Origin: Leptotrichia sp. HSP-536
GTDB taxonomy: Bacteria; Fusobacteriota; Fusobacteriia; Fusobacteriales; Leptotrichiaceae
Length of the DNA: 64,000 nt
Direction of reading: 5' to 3'
NCBI RefSeq assembly: GCF_041199985.1
Contig: NZ_CP165647.1
Span: 2,356,001 to 2,420,000 of the forward strand
The notes under the pieces are model-generated. The model did not search any database. It had not been told where the DNA came from and saw only the letters and a program-made list of their open reading frames with translations. The translations under genes were made by a program, and so were the position numbers. The number at the start of each line of letters is the position of its first letter. Position 1 is the first letter of the stretch. Below, piece after piece: positions 16,507 through 25,420 of the stretch.

Positions 16507-17160
16507 TTACTTTTTTCTCCACTCCAAAATCTCCTCAAAATCCCCAAACTCAAAAAACTCAATTCCATTTTCTTGACAAAACTTAACCGCCCTAGTCCCT
16601 TTTCTCACAAAAGCAAAATCAGCTACTTCCAATGCCTTGTAATCAGAGGGCCCATCGCCTATAAAATAAGTTGTGTAGCCCTGCTTCTTATAATTTTCTA
16701 CTGCTTCCTTCTTATCAACGCCATAATAGCCTTTCTTGTCCAAAAACGGATTTTCCACAGTAATTTCGTTTTTATCAGCTCCGTTAAATTTTAAATCATT
16801 CGAGATAACTTCGCTATCTGGCAAGTTTATTCCGTATTTCAAAAGTGTTCCTTGTACATTCAATCTTGAGCCAGCACTAACAATTTTAAATTCCATTCCA
16901 CTTTTTATAAAATCTATAAAAGTTTCATCAATTAATACATTTTCCTGTAAAGTTTTAATATACTGCTCTCTTGTTATATTTAGGGAACCTAGTCCATATT
17001 TTATAAACTCTCTTATAGAGTATTCTCCAGCCCTATATCTTTTTCGCAGTTCTTTTTTAAATTCAGGCTGATGCGTTTCGAGTAAAACGTCTGTTGAGTC
17101 CTTTTTACTGATTGTTATGTCAAAATCTATTAAAAATATTGATTTTTTATTATTTTCCAA
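16507..17160 (-). CDS. HAD-IB family phosphatase, MtnX-like
   Basis: A 217-residue haloacid-dehalogenase hydrolase. Motif 1 is DFDITI at residues 12-17 (D-x-D-x-T nucleophile), motif 2 is the Ser in KIVSAGS (about 93-99), and motifs 3/4 are a Lys near 150 (VDKKEA) and GDGPSDYKALE (about 168-178). The cap is helical, inserted between motifs 1 and 2, as in MtnX (2-hydroxy-3-keto-5-methylthiopentenyl-1-phosphate phosphatase) and phosphoserine phosphatases. No other methionine-salvage gene is nearby, so the substrate is open. It lies 23 bases after rluB and 3 bases before the restriction-modification fusion. Confidence 0.8.
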   Translation of the reverse strand: MENNKKSIFLIDFDITISKKDSTDVLLETHQPEFKKELRKRYRAGEYSIREFIKYGLGSLNITREQYIKTLQENVLIDETFIDFIKSGMEFKIVSAGSRLNVQGTLLKYGINLPDSEVISNDLKFNGADKNEITVENPFLDKKGYYGVDKKEAVENYKKQGYTTYFIGDGPSDYKALEVADFAFVRKGTRAVKFCQENGIEFFEFGDFEEILEWRKK

Positions 17161-17183
17161 ATTTTTCCTCCTGCCAGAAAATT

Positions 17184-17870
17184 TTATAAACTTTTCAAAT
17201 ATTTAATCTCATCTTCATTCAAGGCACGGTATTCTCCTACTTGTAAATTTCCAAGCGTAAGTTCTCCCACTTTAATACGTTTTAATGAATTAACATTGTA
17301 TCCCAACGTTTCCAGCATTTTTCTTATCTGTCTGTTTCTTCCTTCAAAAATTGCAATTCTAAGTTCCTTTTTGTCAATTTTTTTAACTTTTGCTGGTGCA
17401 GTCCTTTTTCCCTCAATTACAACTCCATGCTGCAGTGCCTCAATATCCTTGTCCTCAATTTCACGGCTAACTTTTGCAATGTAGCTTTTATACAATTTTT
17501 TTCTTGGATGCATCACGTGATTATAAACTTCTCCATCATTACTGATTATAATTAATCCCTCTGTCATAAAGTCTAATCTTCCGTAAGTAAAAAGTCTGGC
17601 ACGTGATTTTATAAAGTCCACTGCAAGTTTACGCCCAAATTTGTCTTCATTTGAACAAAGCACTCTTTTCGGCTTGTTTAAAATATAGTATTCGTATCTT
17701 GTATTAAGTCTTACTCTTTCTCCGTCAATTCTAACCACATCTTCAGGCTTCACATCCATTCCAATAATCGCCTCGTGCTTATTTACCGTAACTCTTCCTT
17801 CGTTTATCAGTTCATCAGCTTTTCTACGAGAACAGAATCCCGTTTCAGCTATAAATTTATTTAATCTCAT
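17184..17870 (-). CDS. rluB: rRNA pseudouridine synthase, RsuA/RluB family
   Basis: A 228-residue enzyme. An N-terminal S4 RNA-binding domain (MRLNKFIAETGFCSRRKADELINEGRV...) is followed by the synthase domain with the catalytic aspartate in YGRLDFMTEGLIIISNDG (about residues 96-113) and the family blocks KLYKSYIA and GRNRQIRKMLETLGY. It isomerises a uridine in ribosomal RNA. RluB (23S) and RsuA (16S) cannot be separated safely by eye; placement after scpB is the arrangement usual for RluB. The ATG at 17870 has GAGGG upstream. An intergenic repeat (copy 1) lies between scpB and this gene. Confidence 0.87.
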   Translation of the reverse strand: MRLNKFIAETGFCSRRKADELINEGRVTVNKHEAIIGMDVKPEDVVRIDGERVRLNTRYEYYILNKPKRVLCSNEDKFGRKLAVDFIKSRARLFTYGRLDFMTEGLIIISNDGEVYNHVMHPRKKLYKSYIAKVSREIEDKDIEALQHGVVIEGKRTAPAKVKKIDKKELRIAIFEGRNRQIRKMLETLGYNVNSLKRIKVGELTLGNLQVGEYRALNEDEIKYLKSL

Positions 17871-17927
17871 TTTATTTCCCTCTTTAATTTTTATTTTCTA
17901 ATTTATTCATTTTATTTATTTTTTAAT

Positions 17928-17990
17928 GTAAGGGTATCAATCGCCATACCCTTACAACCCCGCTTAATAACTCTTTATCAAAAGAATTAT
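17928..17990. repeat. Dispersed intergenic repeat, copy 1 (short form with terminal hairpin)
   Basis: A perfect 10-base stem GTAAGGGTAT/ATACCCTTAC (17928-17937 and 17946-17955) encloses the loop CAATCGCC. It is followed by AACCCCGCTTAATAACTC, a degenerate form of the sequence that follows the hairpin in copy 2. It sits in the 137-base gap between scpB and rluB, two co-directional genes. The same loop in different stems recurs at 33.7, 34.15, 47.9, 48.26 and 58.13 kb. Confidence 0.85.
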
Positions 17991-18007
17991 TACAATCAAA
18001 TTCCAAT

Positions 18008-18601
18008 TTACTCTTCATTCCCTGCCTTCTGATCTTCCTTGTAAAGCATCTCAATTTTTTGAAACTGCTCATTTCCTGGTAATTCTTCTTTCCCATGAAT
18101 GTTCAGATAACTATAAAAATCATCTGTAACTTCATACAAATTCGGTGTTCCCATTGACTTTTTCTTTCCTGAAATATAAATCAGCTTTCTTTCCAGCAGG
18201 TTTGACATAGTTTTATCTACGCCAACGCTTCGGATTTGCTCTATTTCCGCCTTAGTTATAGGCCCTTTGTATGCAATAATCGCCAATGTTTCCATTGCTG
18301 AACGGGATAATTTCTTTAGTTTCATTTCTGGATTGAAAAATCTTTTTATATCAGAGCCAAAAAGTGGATTTGTCACTAAATTTACAATTCCATTTTCGAT
18401 TTTCAAATTTATTCCAGTATTTTTCCTTTTTTCCTTCAAACTTAACAATATTTTTTCTATCTCGCAGTTTTCCAGCCTGTAAAATTGTGCCAATTCCTTG
18501 ACTGTTATCATTTCCTTTGATAAAAAAATTATAGCTTCAACTTTTTCTTCAATATTGTTAATTTTACTTATATTTTCTTCGTTTTCTCTGTTATTTTCCA
18601 T
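18008..18601 (-). CDS. scpB: Segregation and condensation protein B
   Basis: A 197-residue kleisin-interacting subunit that joins ScpA and SMC in the bacterial condensin. Two winged-helix domains are visible: the N-terminal VEAIIFLSKEMITVKELAQFY and the second with the ScpB hallmark LSRSAMETLAIIAYKGPITKAEIEQIRSVGVD (about residues 98-130). The normal family length is about 190. No scpA lies beside it in this window. The ribosome site before 18601 is weak (only GGTAAAAT). An acidic Asn-rich 15-residue start precedes the first helix. Confidence 0.92.
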   Translation of the reverse strand: MENNRENEENISKINNIEEKVEAIIFLSKEMITVKELAQFYRLENCEIEKILLSLKEKRKNTGINLKIENGIVNLVTNPLFGSDIKRFFNPEMKLKKLSRSAMETLAIIAYKGPITKAEIEQIRSVGVDKTMSNLLERKLIYISGKKKSMGTPNLYEVTDDFYSYLNIHGKEELPGNEQFQKIEMLYKEDQKAGNEE

Positions 18602-18745
18602 ATTTTACCATTTTTCTAAAACATAAATTTATTTTGTACTCAATTTGTACTTAAAATTTTAGGGAATTCTCTTTTACCTGTAACTTCAGAAAATTCCCCT
18701 AAATTATTTATTCATAAAATGAATTAAGATGATTTAATTTTAAAA

Positions 18746-19792
18746 TTAATATTCATGTGTTGGTGAAATGATAACATTTTTATATCTGTCAAAATCATCC
18801 AATACTTGTGCAATTCCTGTTACAACTGCATGAATTGCATCATCTCCTACAGTTACTTTTAACAGCAATTCTTTTTCGATTCTTTCTTTTAGAATTCTAA
18901 TTGTTGCTCCACCACCAGATAAATAAATTCCTGTTTCATAAATATCTGCCGCTACTTCTGGCTCGATTTCCTCTATTGTAAGCCTAACTTCATCAATTAT
19001 TGCATCAATATGTTTTCTAATTGCTCCTTCAATTTCAGATGCTTTTATTTTCATACTTTTTGGAAGCCCTACACCTAATTCACGTCCTCTAATTTCATAT
19101 TCAAAATCAGCATTATCTTGACTTATTGTATTCATTTTTAATTCTTCTGCTGTTCTTTCGCCAATTAATAAATTATGTTGTTCTTTTACAAATTCCATAA
19201 TATCCTCATTTAAATGGTCTCCAGCAATTTTAATTGATTTTGATAATGCCGCTCCACCAGATACGATAAATGCAATTTCTGTAGTTCCTCCACCTATATC
19301 GACAATTAAATGCCCTTTTGGCTCAAACATGTCAATTCCTACACCAATTGCGGCTGCTATTGGTTCTTCAATTAAATAAACTTCTTTTGCTCCAGCATCC
19401 TTTACTACTTCAATTACAGCTCTTCTTTCCACTTGCGTAACTCCGCTTGGCACACAGATAATAACTCTTGAACTTTGAAATCTATCTTTTTTTATTCTAT
19501 GCAAAAATCTTTCAAGCATTCTTTCAGTAACTTCATAGTTAGAAATTACGCCATTTTTTAATGGACGAATAATTTCAGTATGTTTTGCCGTTCTTCCAAT
19601 TATTTCTTTGGCTTTTTCACCGATATGTTCCAATTCTTCAGTTTTTTTATTAATTGCCACGTAAGTTGGCTCATCTACTTGAATTCCTTCTCCTTTTACA
19701 TACATAACAGTATTTGCTGTTCCTAAATCAATTGCTATATCCCTTGTAACTTTTGGTGATATATTGGTTTTAAACAAATCAAAAAATTTCAT
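18746..19792 (-). CDS. mreB: Rod-shape-determining actin homologue MreB
   Basis: A 348-residue bacterial actin that directs side-wall peptidoglycan synthesis from under the cytoplasmic membrane. The ATP-binding blocks are intact: phosphate-1 AIDLGTANTVMYVKG (about residues 21-35), phosphate-2 LIVDIGGGTTEIAFI (about 164-178) and the adenosine loop GIYLSGGGATIRILKERI. An amphipathic N-terminal segment (MKFFDLFK) may give membrane contact. mreC and mreD are not adjacent here; the gene stands between ftsK and scpB. GGAGAT precedes the ATG. The presence of MreB agrees with a rod-shaped cell. Confidence 0.96.
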   Translation of the reverse strand: MKFFDLFKTNISPKVTRDIAIDLGTANTVMYVKGEGIQVDEPTYVAINKKTEELEHIGEKAKEIIGRTAKHTEIIRPLKNGVISNYEVTERMLERFLHRIKKDRFQSSRVIICVPSGVTQVERRAVIEVVKDAGAKEVYLIEEPIAAAIGVGIDMFEPKGHLIVDIGGGTTEIAFIVSGGAALSKSIKIAGDHLNEDIMEFVKEQHNLLIGERTAEELKMNTISQDNADFEYEIRGRELGVGLPKSMKIKASEIEGAIRKHIDAIIDEVRLTIEEIEPEVAADIYETGIYLSGGGATIRILKERIEKELLLKVTVGDDAIHAVVTGIAQVLDDFDRYKNVIISPTHEY

Positions 19793-19976
19793 CTATTCCT
19801 ATCTCCTTTATTTTTCGTTTTTTTACTATAATAATCTAACTCCAACTAAAACATGTACCATGAATAATTATTATATTTTAATTCTTAAATCATTTTACCA
19901 TTTTTTTTAAATATACTCAAGCAACTTTAAACATTGAAGTTATAATTTTAAATATTATAAAAAATTTACTTATTTT

Positions 19977-22532
19977 TTATTTTATATCATCAATATTATC
20001 CGTTATTATCTGATCATCATAACTTATGATGCCAGATTCTTTTAATTGGTCGTAAATTCTTGAAGCTCTGACAAATCCTATTTTTAATTTTTTTTGCAAT
20101 AATGTAATTGAGATTTTATTTTTTTCCTGTTTTATAATGTTTATCGCATTTTCAAAAAATGGATCAGTGTCATTTATTTCTTCTTCAGTTTCTTCCAAAA
20201 TTTCATTTTTGTACTCTACTTTTTTTGTTGCTTTTAATGTGTCTGTCAAATTTTTAACTTCTTCGTCTGAAATATATGCTCCTTGTATTCTTTCCAGTTT
20301 TGAAGAACCATTCGCAAGTAAAAGCATGTCTCCTTGTCCTAACAATTTTTCTGCTCCAGAAGTGTCCAGTATCGTTCTTGAATCAATTTGTGATCTTAGT
20401 GCAAAGGAAATTCTGCTTGGTAAATTTGCTTTTATCATACCAGTTATGACATCCGTAGATGGACGTTGAGTTGCTACGACTAGATGTATTCCAACTGCTC
20501 TTGCCTTTTGTGCGATTCTTGCAATAGATTCTTCAACGCTTTTAGACGCAACCATCATTAAATCAGCTAATTCATCAATTATTATGACAATGTAAGGCAT
20601 TTTTTCAACGTAGCTTAATATATTATAGCCTTTTATATTTCTTACTCCATTTTCCATAAGCTGCTTGTATCTTTTTTCCATTTCATTAACTGCCCATTTT
20701 AATGCAATTGCAGCCTGCTGCGGATCTATGATTACTGGAACTAGTAAATGTGGAATATCATTATATGGCATAAGTTCCACCATTTTGGGGTCAATCATTA
20801 TGAATTTTACTTCTTTTTCAGATTTTTTAGAAATTAATGTTGAAATTAATGTGTTTACAGAAACGGATTTTCCTGAACCTGTCTGTCCTGCTATCAATAA
20901 GTGCGGCATTTTCGTAATATCTATGAATTTATCTCGACCAACAATATCTTTTCCTAAGATTACTTTTAATTGTCCTGTGTCTAGCTCCTTATTTTTTATA
21001 ATATTGGAAAAATGCACAGGCTCCTTTATTTTATTCGGAGTTTCGATACCAATTGTATTTCTCCCTGGAATTGGCGCTTCTATACGGATACTTTCTGCCG
21101 CAAGATTCATTGCAATATCATCTGAAAGTCCTGTAACCTTACTAACTTTTATCCCTTTCGGAATAACAATTTCATATCTTGTAATAGTAGGTCCATATTC
21201 ATAATTTACAACTTTTGCCTCTATTCCAAATTCCTTCAGCACATTTTCCAGATGACTTACATTTTCTTTTATTCCGTCTTCAATTATTTTTCTTTTTTCA
21301 ACATCCATAGGCTTTGATTTGAATATTTCTGAAATTGCATTTTTAACAACATCATCGTATCCTTGATTATTGTCAAACATTGCGTTTACTTCCTTTAATT
21401 TTTCTTCAAAATCTTTTTCTGATGTATCATTAATTTCAAATGCTTCCAATTTTGGAAATTCTTGGAAATTTAAATCCATTTGTTCGGAATCCGATTGTCT
21501 AGAAATTTCCTCTTTTTTAGTTGGAGTTACAATTTCCAGTTTAGTTTCCTGTTTATTATTTTCTTCCTTAACCCTATCTTTCTTTTCATTATTTAAATTA
21601 TCTGTTAAAGAATCCAAGTCTTCGTTTTCTTCTTTTTTTTCTGAAGTTTTTATATTTTCCAACGATTTTATTATTTCGTCTACTTCCTCATTTTTTGTTT
21701 TATTTTTCTTGACTTTTTCAAGATTTTTCTGATTTTCTTTTTCTTCAAAAATTCCAATCCATTCTTTTTCCTTTTCTTCCAATTCTTCTTTGGAATACAC
21801 TTCAGTTTTTTGTAAAAAATTATTTTTTGGCTTCTTAGAAATTTCAAAACTTAATTTTTCATTTCTGGATTCGATAATTTTTGCTTTCAGCATCTCTCTC
21901 TGATAACGTTTAAAATCAGTTTTTTTCAATTTTTCTGCATATTTCTTGGCTGAAAGTTTTTTCTTTTTCTCTTTGTATTCATCACTTTTATAGTACTTCA
22001 ATATTTCTTTCAAAAGCTCGTAACCAAACTCTATAAAGTCTTTTATTAAAAAACAAATACAAACTATCATTAAAAATATTAAAGCTATTTTTATTACATT
22101 CATATGTACAATTTTATAAGCTGGCATTAATAGCAATGCTCCTGGAATCCCGCCACTTTCATGATTAAATCCTATTTCCAGCAACTGCCTTCCTGCAGCA
22201 GAAAATACATCTGATAAAGGTTTTTTCCCAACAGAATTGGCAATCATTAACATAGAACAAGTTAAAAATACCCCAATAAGCGCTACAACTTTTCCTTGCG
22301 TTACATCAATTTTAATTTTTTCATGAAAAAATAAGACTGCTCCATATGCCATAGCTGTTATTGCTATAAACCATGTCATTTTCCCAAAAAGTAATGAAAT
22401 TCCGTTCAATATTAAAGAAAAAACATTTTCTCCAACATTATCATTTAACATATTTGATTTATTTACTAACAGTAAAATCAGTATAAGCCCCACAACAAAC
22501 CACATTATACCTTCGATTTTTCTTTTATCCAT
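19977..22532 (-). CDS. ftsK: DNA translocase FtsK/SpoIIIE
   Basis: An 851-residue septal DNA pump. Four or five N-terminal transmembrane spans (to about residue 165) are followed by a long charged Lys/Glu linker (about 190-385) and the RecA-like motor: Walker A AGQTGSGKSVSVNTLI (about 552-567), Walker B VIIIDELADLMM and the ATQRPSTDVITGMIKAN block. The C-terminal 60 residues form the gamma winged helix (ITLLQKKLKIGFVRASRIYDQLKESGI) that reads polar DNA signals. It clears the terminus region through the closing septum. The ATG at 22532 follows AGAAAGGAT. The gene appears to begin the long minus-strand run that ends at priA. Confidence 0.95.
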   Translation of the reverse strand: MDKRKIEGIMWFVVGLILILLLVNKSNMLNDNVGENVFSLILNGISLLFGKMTWFIAITAMAYGAVLFFHEKIKIDVTQGKVVALIGVFLTCSMLMIANSVGKKPLSDVFSAAGRQLLEIGFNHESGGIPGALLLMPAYKIVHMNVIKIALIFLMIVCICFLIKDFIEFGYELLKEILKYYKSDEYKEKKKKLSAKKYAEKLKKTDFKRYQREMLKAKIIESRNEKLSFEISKKPKNNFLQKTEVYSKEELEEKEKEWIGIFEEKENQKNLEKVKKNKTKNEEVDEIIKSLENIKTSEKKEENEDLDSLTDNLNNEKKDRVKEENNKQETKLEIVTPTKKEEISRQSDSEQMDLNFQEFPKLEAFEINDTSEKDFEEKLKEVNAMFDNNQGYDDVVKNAISEIFKSKPMDVEKRKIIEDGIKENVSHLENVLKEFGIEAKVVNYEYGPTITRYEIVIPKGIKVSKVTGLSDDIAMNLAAESIRIEAPIPGRNTIGIETPNKIKEPVHFSNIIKNKELDTGQLKVILGKDIVGRDKFIDITKMPHLLIAGQTGSGKSVSVNTLISTLISKKSEKEVKFIMIDPKMVELMPYNDIPHLLVPVIIDPQQAAIALKWAVNEMEKRYKQLMENGVRNIKGYNILSYVEKMPYIVIIIDELADLMMVASKSVEESIARIAQKARAVGIHLVVATQRPSTDVITGMIKANLPSRISFALRSQIDSRTILDTSGAEKLLGQGDMLLLANGSSKLERIQGAYISDEEVKNLTDTLKATKKVEYKNEILEETEEEINDTDPFFENAINIIKQEKNKISITLLQKKLKIGFVRASRIYDQLKESGIISYDDQIITDNIDDIK

Positions 22533-22720
22533 TTTTACTATCCTTTCTAAAAATTTTTATTTCTTATTTTTCCAGTAAATACCCTTAAGATACAGTTTTT
22601 ATTTATAAAATTTTTCTTTTAAATATTTTATCTATAATATCTTACATTATACTATATTTTTTTAATTTTGTCATTTTTTATTCGATTAATATTTCTAAAT
22701 CAAACTTAATCAGTGAACTA

Positions 22721-22742
22721 CTCCCACTTTTAAAAGTGGGAG
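22721..22742 (-). other. Right-end palindrome of the IS605-type remnant
   Basis: A perfectly self-complementary 22-base sequence lies 80 bases past the tnpB stop. In this family the tnpB 3' end and right end also encode the omega (guide) RNA, whose guide is the flanking DNA; if transcribed, the guide would be the bases just below 22710. Confidence 0.65.
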
Positions 22743-22821
22743 CTTCTTGGGAAGTATCTGCTTTTGCTAGCCAAAATATATTTACCAAGCTCTTCGGGCA
22801 GTTCCTGTCCTGCTTTCTTTC

Positions 22822-23650
22822 CTAATATTCCATCATTTCTTTTCCAATGTTTTTTATATTCAATGCCGCATTGTAATCCCTATCAATCTCAATTCCACAG
22901 CACTCATATTTATAGCTTCTTTCTGATAATTTCAGCTTCTCTTTAACGTTTCCACATTTACTGCAAGTTTTCGATGACGGAAACCACTTATCTATTTTCA
23001 AAAATTGTTTCCCTAAAAATATCAGTTTATACTCAAACATTCTCAAAAACGTTCCCCACCCATTATTTCCTGCACTTTTCCCAAAATTTAATGCCTGGCT
23101 CATCCCTTTCATATTCATATCCTCAACAATCACAGCATTATATTCTTCAGACAATTTTTTCGATAATCAGCCCTTTGGTTTTCAGAACTGACAAATAATT
23201 CAGACATTGAAAAATCAAGTCCAATTACTTTATCACTACTTGGTATTTTTTGAATTTCTTTTTCAAATTCCGTCAAGACAGAAACATAGTAATTTCCATT
23301 ACTGTTTGTCAATGTTACTGACTTTATTCTATAATTCTTTGGTATTTCCCTATGATATTTTAATTTGACTTTTTTCAATTTTGGCAAAACCAAATATTTA
23401 TTTTCCTCAATTCGCATCGAATTATTCACACAAAAAGTGCCAAACTGTCCACTTCTTTCAAAAATTAGTTTTCACTTTTCAAACTGGCAGGTGTAATTAT
23501 TTTATTTTTTCCAGTTTCTTCATAAAATTTATTTGCAGTGTACAAAATTGTATTGTAAACAGAACGAACACATCCAAAAGTCTTGTTTATCAATAATTCC
23601 TGATTTTTATTTGGATAAATCCTGTATTTGAATGCTAAATTATATTTCAT
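22822..23650 (-). pseudogene. tnpB: Decayed RNA-guided nuclease gene tnpB (IS605 OrfB)
   Basis: Three pieces of one TnpB in different frames. 23650-23465 is the N-terminus (MKYNLAFKYRIYPNKNQELL), closed by TAA where homologues read on through FLKEVDSLAL. 23429-23130 resumes with SMRIEENKYLVLPKLKKVK and reaches the first RuvC Asp in GLDFSMSEL. 23154-22822 has the second RuvC residue in VIVEDMNMKGM, the zinc knuckle CSKCG, and DRDYNAALN, but the second cysteine pair reads ECCG. Together only about 270 codons remain of the usual 370-400, so there are at least two internal deletions besides the stop and the frame change. AGGAGG still precedes the ATG. It should not make an active nuclease. Confidence 0.88.
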
Positions 23651-23761
23651 GAAATTACACCTCCTTTTGATTTTGAATATTATTTTTAATTATTTCTCTT
23701 CGACATTTTATACAAAAATTGTATCATAGACGTATCCTTTTTTCAATTCTTTCACAAAAAA

Positions 23762-25287
23762 GACAGAGTAAAAAATATAGGGGCAAATAAATTTAATTAA
23801 ATTTCAAATTAACAAAAAAGAGGAAACCAGTTACAATATAATCGCCAAATCCTATTGAAAGGTGGTTCCCTCTATAATTAGAATATCAAATTTTTCTTCA
23901 CTTGTAAAGACTTTTCTTAAAAATATTTTTTCTTTCAGACTTCCGTTTGAGCAGCAGTTTAAGCTGTTTGTCACAAAAGCTTTTGAAATGCTATTTAGAG
24001 TTTATGTCAAAAGAGCTGATGATTACTTCTTTCATTTCAATGAAAGAAAAGATAAGTTTAAAAGCAAAGGATTTGTTAAAAGAACTGTTACTACTGCCTT
24101 CGGAGATGTAACTTTTGAACGTCGAAAATATGTAAACAAAAAAACAGGCATTCACTATTACATTGATGAAAAAATTGGACTTAAGCGGTATAGACGGCTT
24201 TCTGAGGAGATGATTTTTACTATACTTTTTGGATATCAGCATACTACAGCTTCATTTCTTGCAAAAACTTACGGTGTTTCAAGGACTACCGTGTATAATC
24301 TTGTCAATTCTTTTCAAATGCCGAAACTTGATATTGAAAGATTTGAAAGAGATGATAATTCACCAGTATATATGGAGATTGATGAAGATCATATGAAGTG
24401 TAGAAGAAGTAAAAATACATACATGAGGATGGTTGTAATACATCGTGGAATTGAGGAAATCTGCAGAGACAGGAATAAACTCATTGACAAGCACACAATA
24501 ATGTTTCCTGCCTCCGTATCGCTTGAGGAAGTGTCGGAATATGTGCTTAACTATCTTGAAAAAAGATACAGTATGGACAAAAAGAAACTAATTGTGAACT
24601 CTGATGGAGGAATATGGGATAGACAGCTTTGTAAGAGAGCTTGGAATTTACAAGCCAGTACACATCTATGACAAGTTCCATTTAGTAAAAGCCATAGATG
24701 AAATTTCTAAAAGGGACAAGGAAATATCAAAAAATCTTTACAAATGGCTAAAGGGAGACGATTTTAAAGAACTTGAAAACTTTTATGAAAATTTCAAGGA
24801 AAAGGAGAATGTGAGCCAGAGAAGAAAAGACCAGACGAAGATGCTGTTTAACCGGTATGAGAAGATAAGAAGAATATACACCAAGGAGAACTACATAGGC
24901 TCAAGGACGGAAGCCCTTGTATCCCACGAATGCTCAAGATTTCTATCAAGTAGGCCAAAAGCAAAGCATTTTCAAGAAGAGAGATAAAGGCAAGAGCATT
25001 ATACCACACTTTCTTTGCAAACTATGGAAAAGACAGGGAAAAGGCGTATGAATTGTACTTTAGCGGGAAAAGAACGAGTTCACTAGAAAAGGCAATAGAG
25101 ATGGAATGCTTACCAGAAATTATTAATGAAACAGGAAAAAGCACAAATATGCCATATTTGAGAGGAGGAGAATGTCCGACTAGGGAAGTTTTGAAAGAAA
25201 TATCACAAAGTAAAATATTTTAAAAAAAGCAGTCAAAAAAGATTTGTTGTGGTATTTAATGACTGCCCCTATATTTTTTACTCTGTC
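23762..25287 (+). mobile_element. ISLre2-like insertion sequence, inactivated
   Basis: The element is bounded by perfect 24-base terminal inverted repeats at 23762-23785 (starting GACAGAGTAAAAAATATAG) and 25264-25287. It contains a single transposase gene on the plus strand, now frameshifted twice. Total length 1526 bases is within the range for ISLre2 elements. I looked for a flanking target duplication next to the repeats and could not see one. The element abuts the IS605-type remnant on one side and an IS1202-like element 133 bases away on the other. Confidence 0.85.
23862..25223 (+). pseudogene. ISLre2-family (UPF0236) transposase with two frameshifts
   Basis: The protein reads continuously if two single-base shifts are ignored. 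Frame one runs from about 23862 (MVPSIIRISNF...; the codon is GTG) through EIDEDHMKCRRSKNTYMRM and LIVNSDGG. An extra G near 24621 moves the reading to DSFVRELGIYKPVHIYDKFHLVKAID, which continues to SHECSRFLSSRPKA. A second shift near 24960-24985 leads into REIKARALYHTFFANYGKDREKAY and ends at the TAA at 25221. The E-x-DE-x-H and NSDGG blocks are typical of the ISLre2 family. No programmed frameshift is known for it, so this is decay or sequence error. Confidence 0.87.
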
Positions 25288-25395
25288 ATGTCAAAAATAT
25301 ACACCATGCCAAGTTTTTGTGAAAGTATCAAAAAAGAAACCAATATATTTTTTCCTGTTTCAATAAAATTATACAAATTCATTCTGATTTCCAAC

Positions 25396-25420
25396 CTACT
25401 TATTAATTTATTTTTCATTT
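25396..25420 (+). repeat. Left copy of a 25-base direct repeat flanking the IS1202-like element
   Basis: These 25 bases (starting CTACTTATTAATTT) are repeated exactly at 26510-26534, immediately outside the other end of the element. This is most simply a target-site duplication of unusual length. Confidence 0.85.

Larger units (their letters stand above)
22721..23690 (-). mobile_element. Remnant of an IS605-family element (tnpB type)
   Basis: The unit contains a broken tnpB and, just past its 3' end, a perfect 22-base palindrome at 22721-22742 (CTCCCACTTT then its complement), the kind of right-end hairpin that IS200/IS605 elements use. No tnpA is beside it, so it was either a tnpB-only element or depended on a TnpA elsewhere such as that at 39.6 kb. 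The upstream boundary is uncertain; it is placed just beyond the AGGAGG ribosome site of tnpB, and the next element starts at 23762. Confidence 0.75.

Noticed and set aside
13968..17160. Prophage or larger genomic island around the restriction genes
   Set aside because: Genes on both sides are continuous housekeeping genes and no integrase, att repeat or phage gene is present.
17928..17955. Ordinary intrinsic terminator between scpB and rluB
   Set aside because: The stem is not followed by a T-run on either strand, and the same loop recurs in other places with different stems.
24600..24990. Programmed frameshift making an active ISLre2 transposase
   Set aside because: There are two shifts at sites without slippery heptamers, and the family uses a single frame.
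23750..25300. Target-site duplication of the ISLre2-like element
   Set aside because: The bases outside the two 24-base inverted repeats do not match over 8-9 positions.
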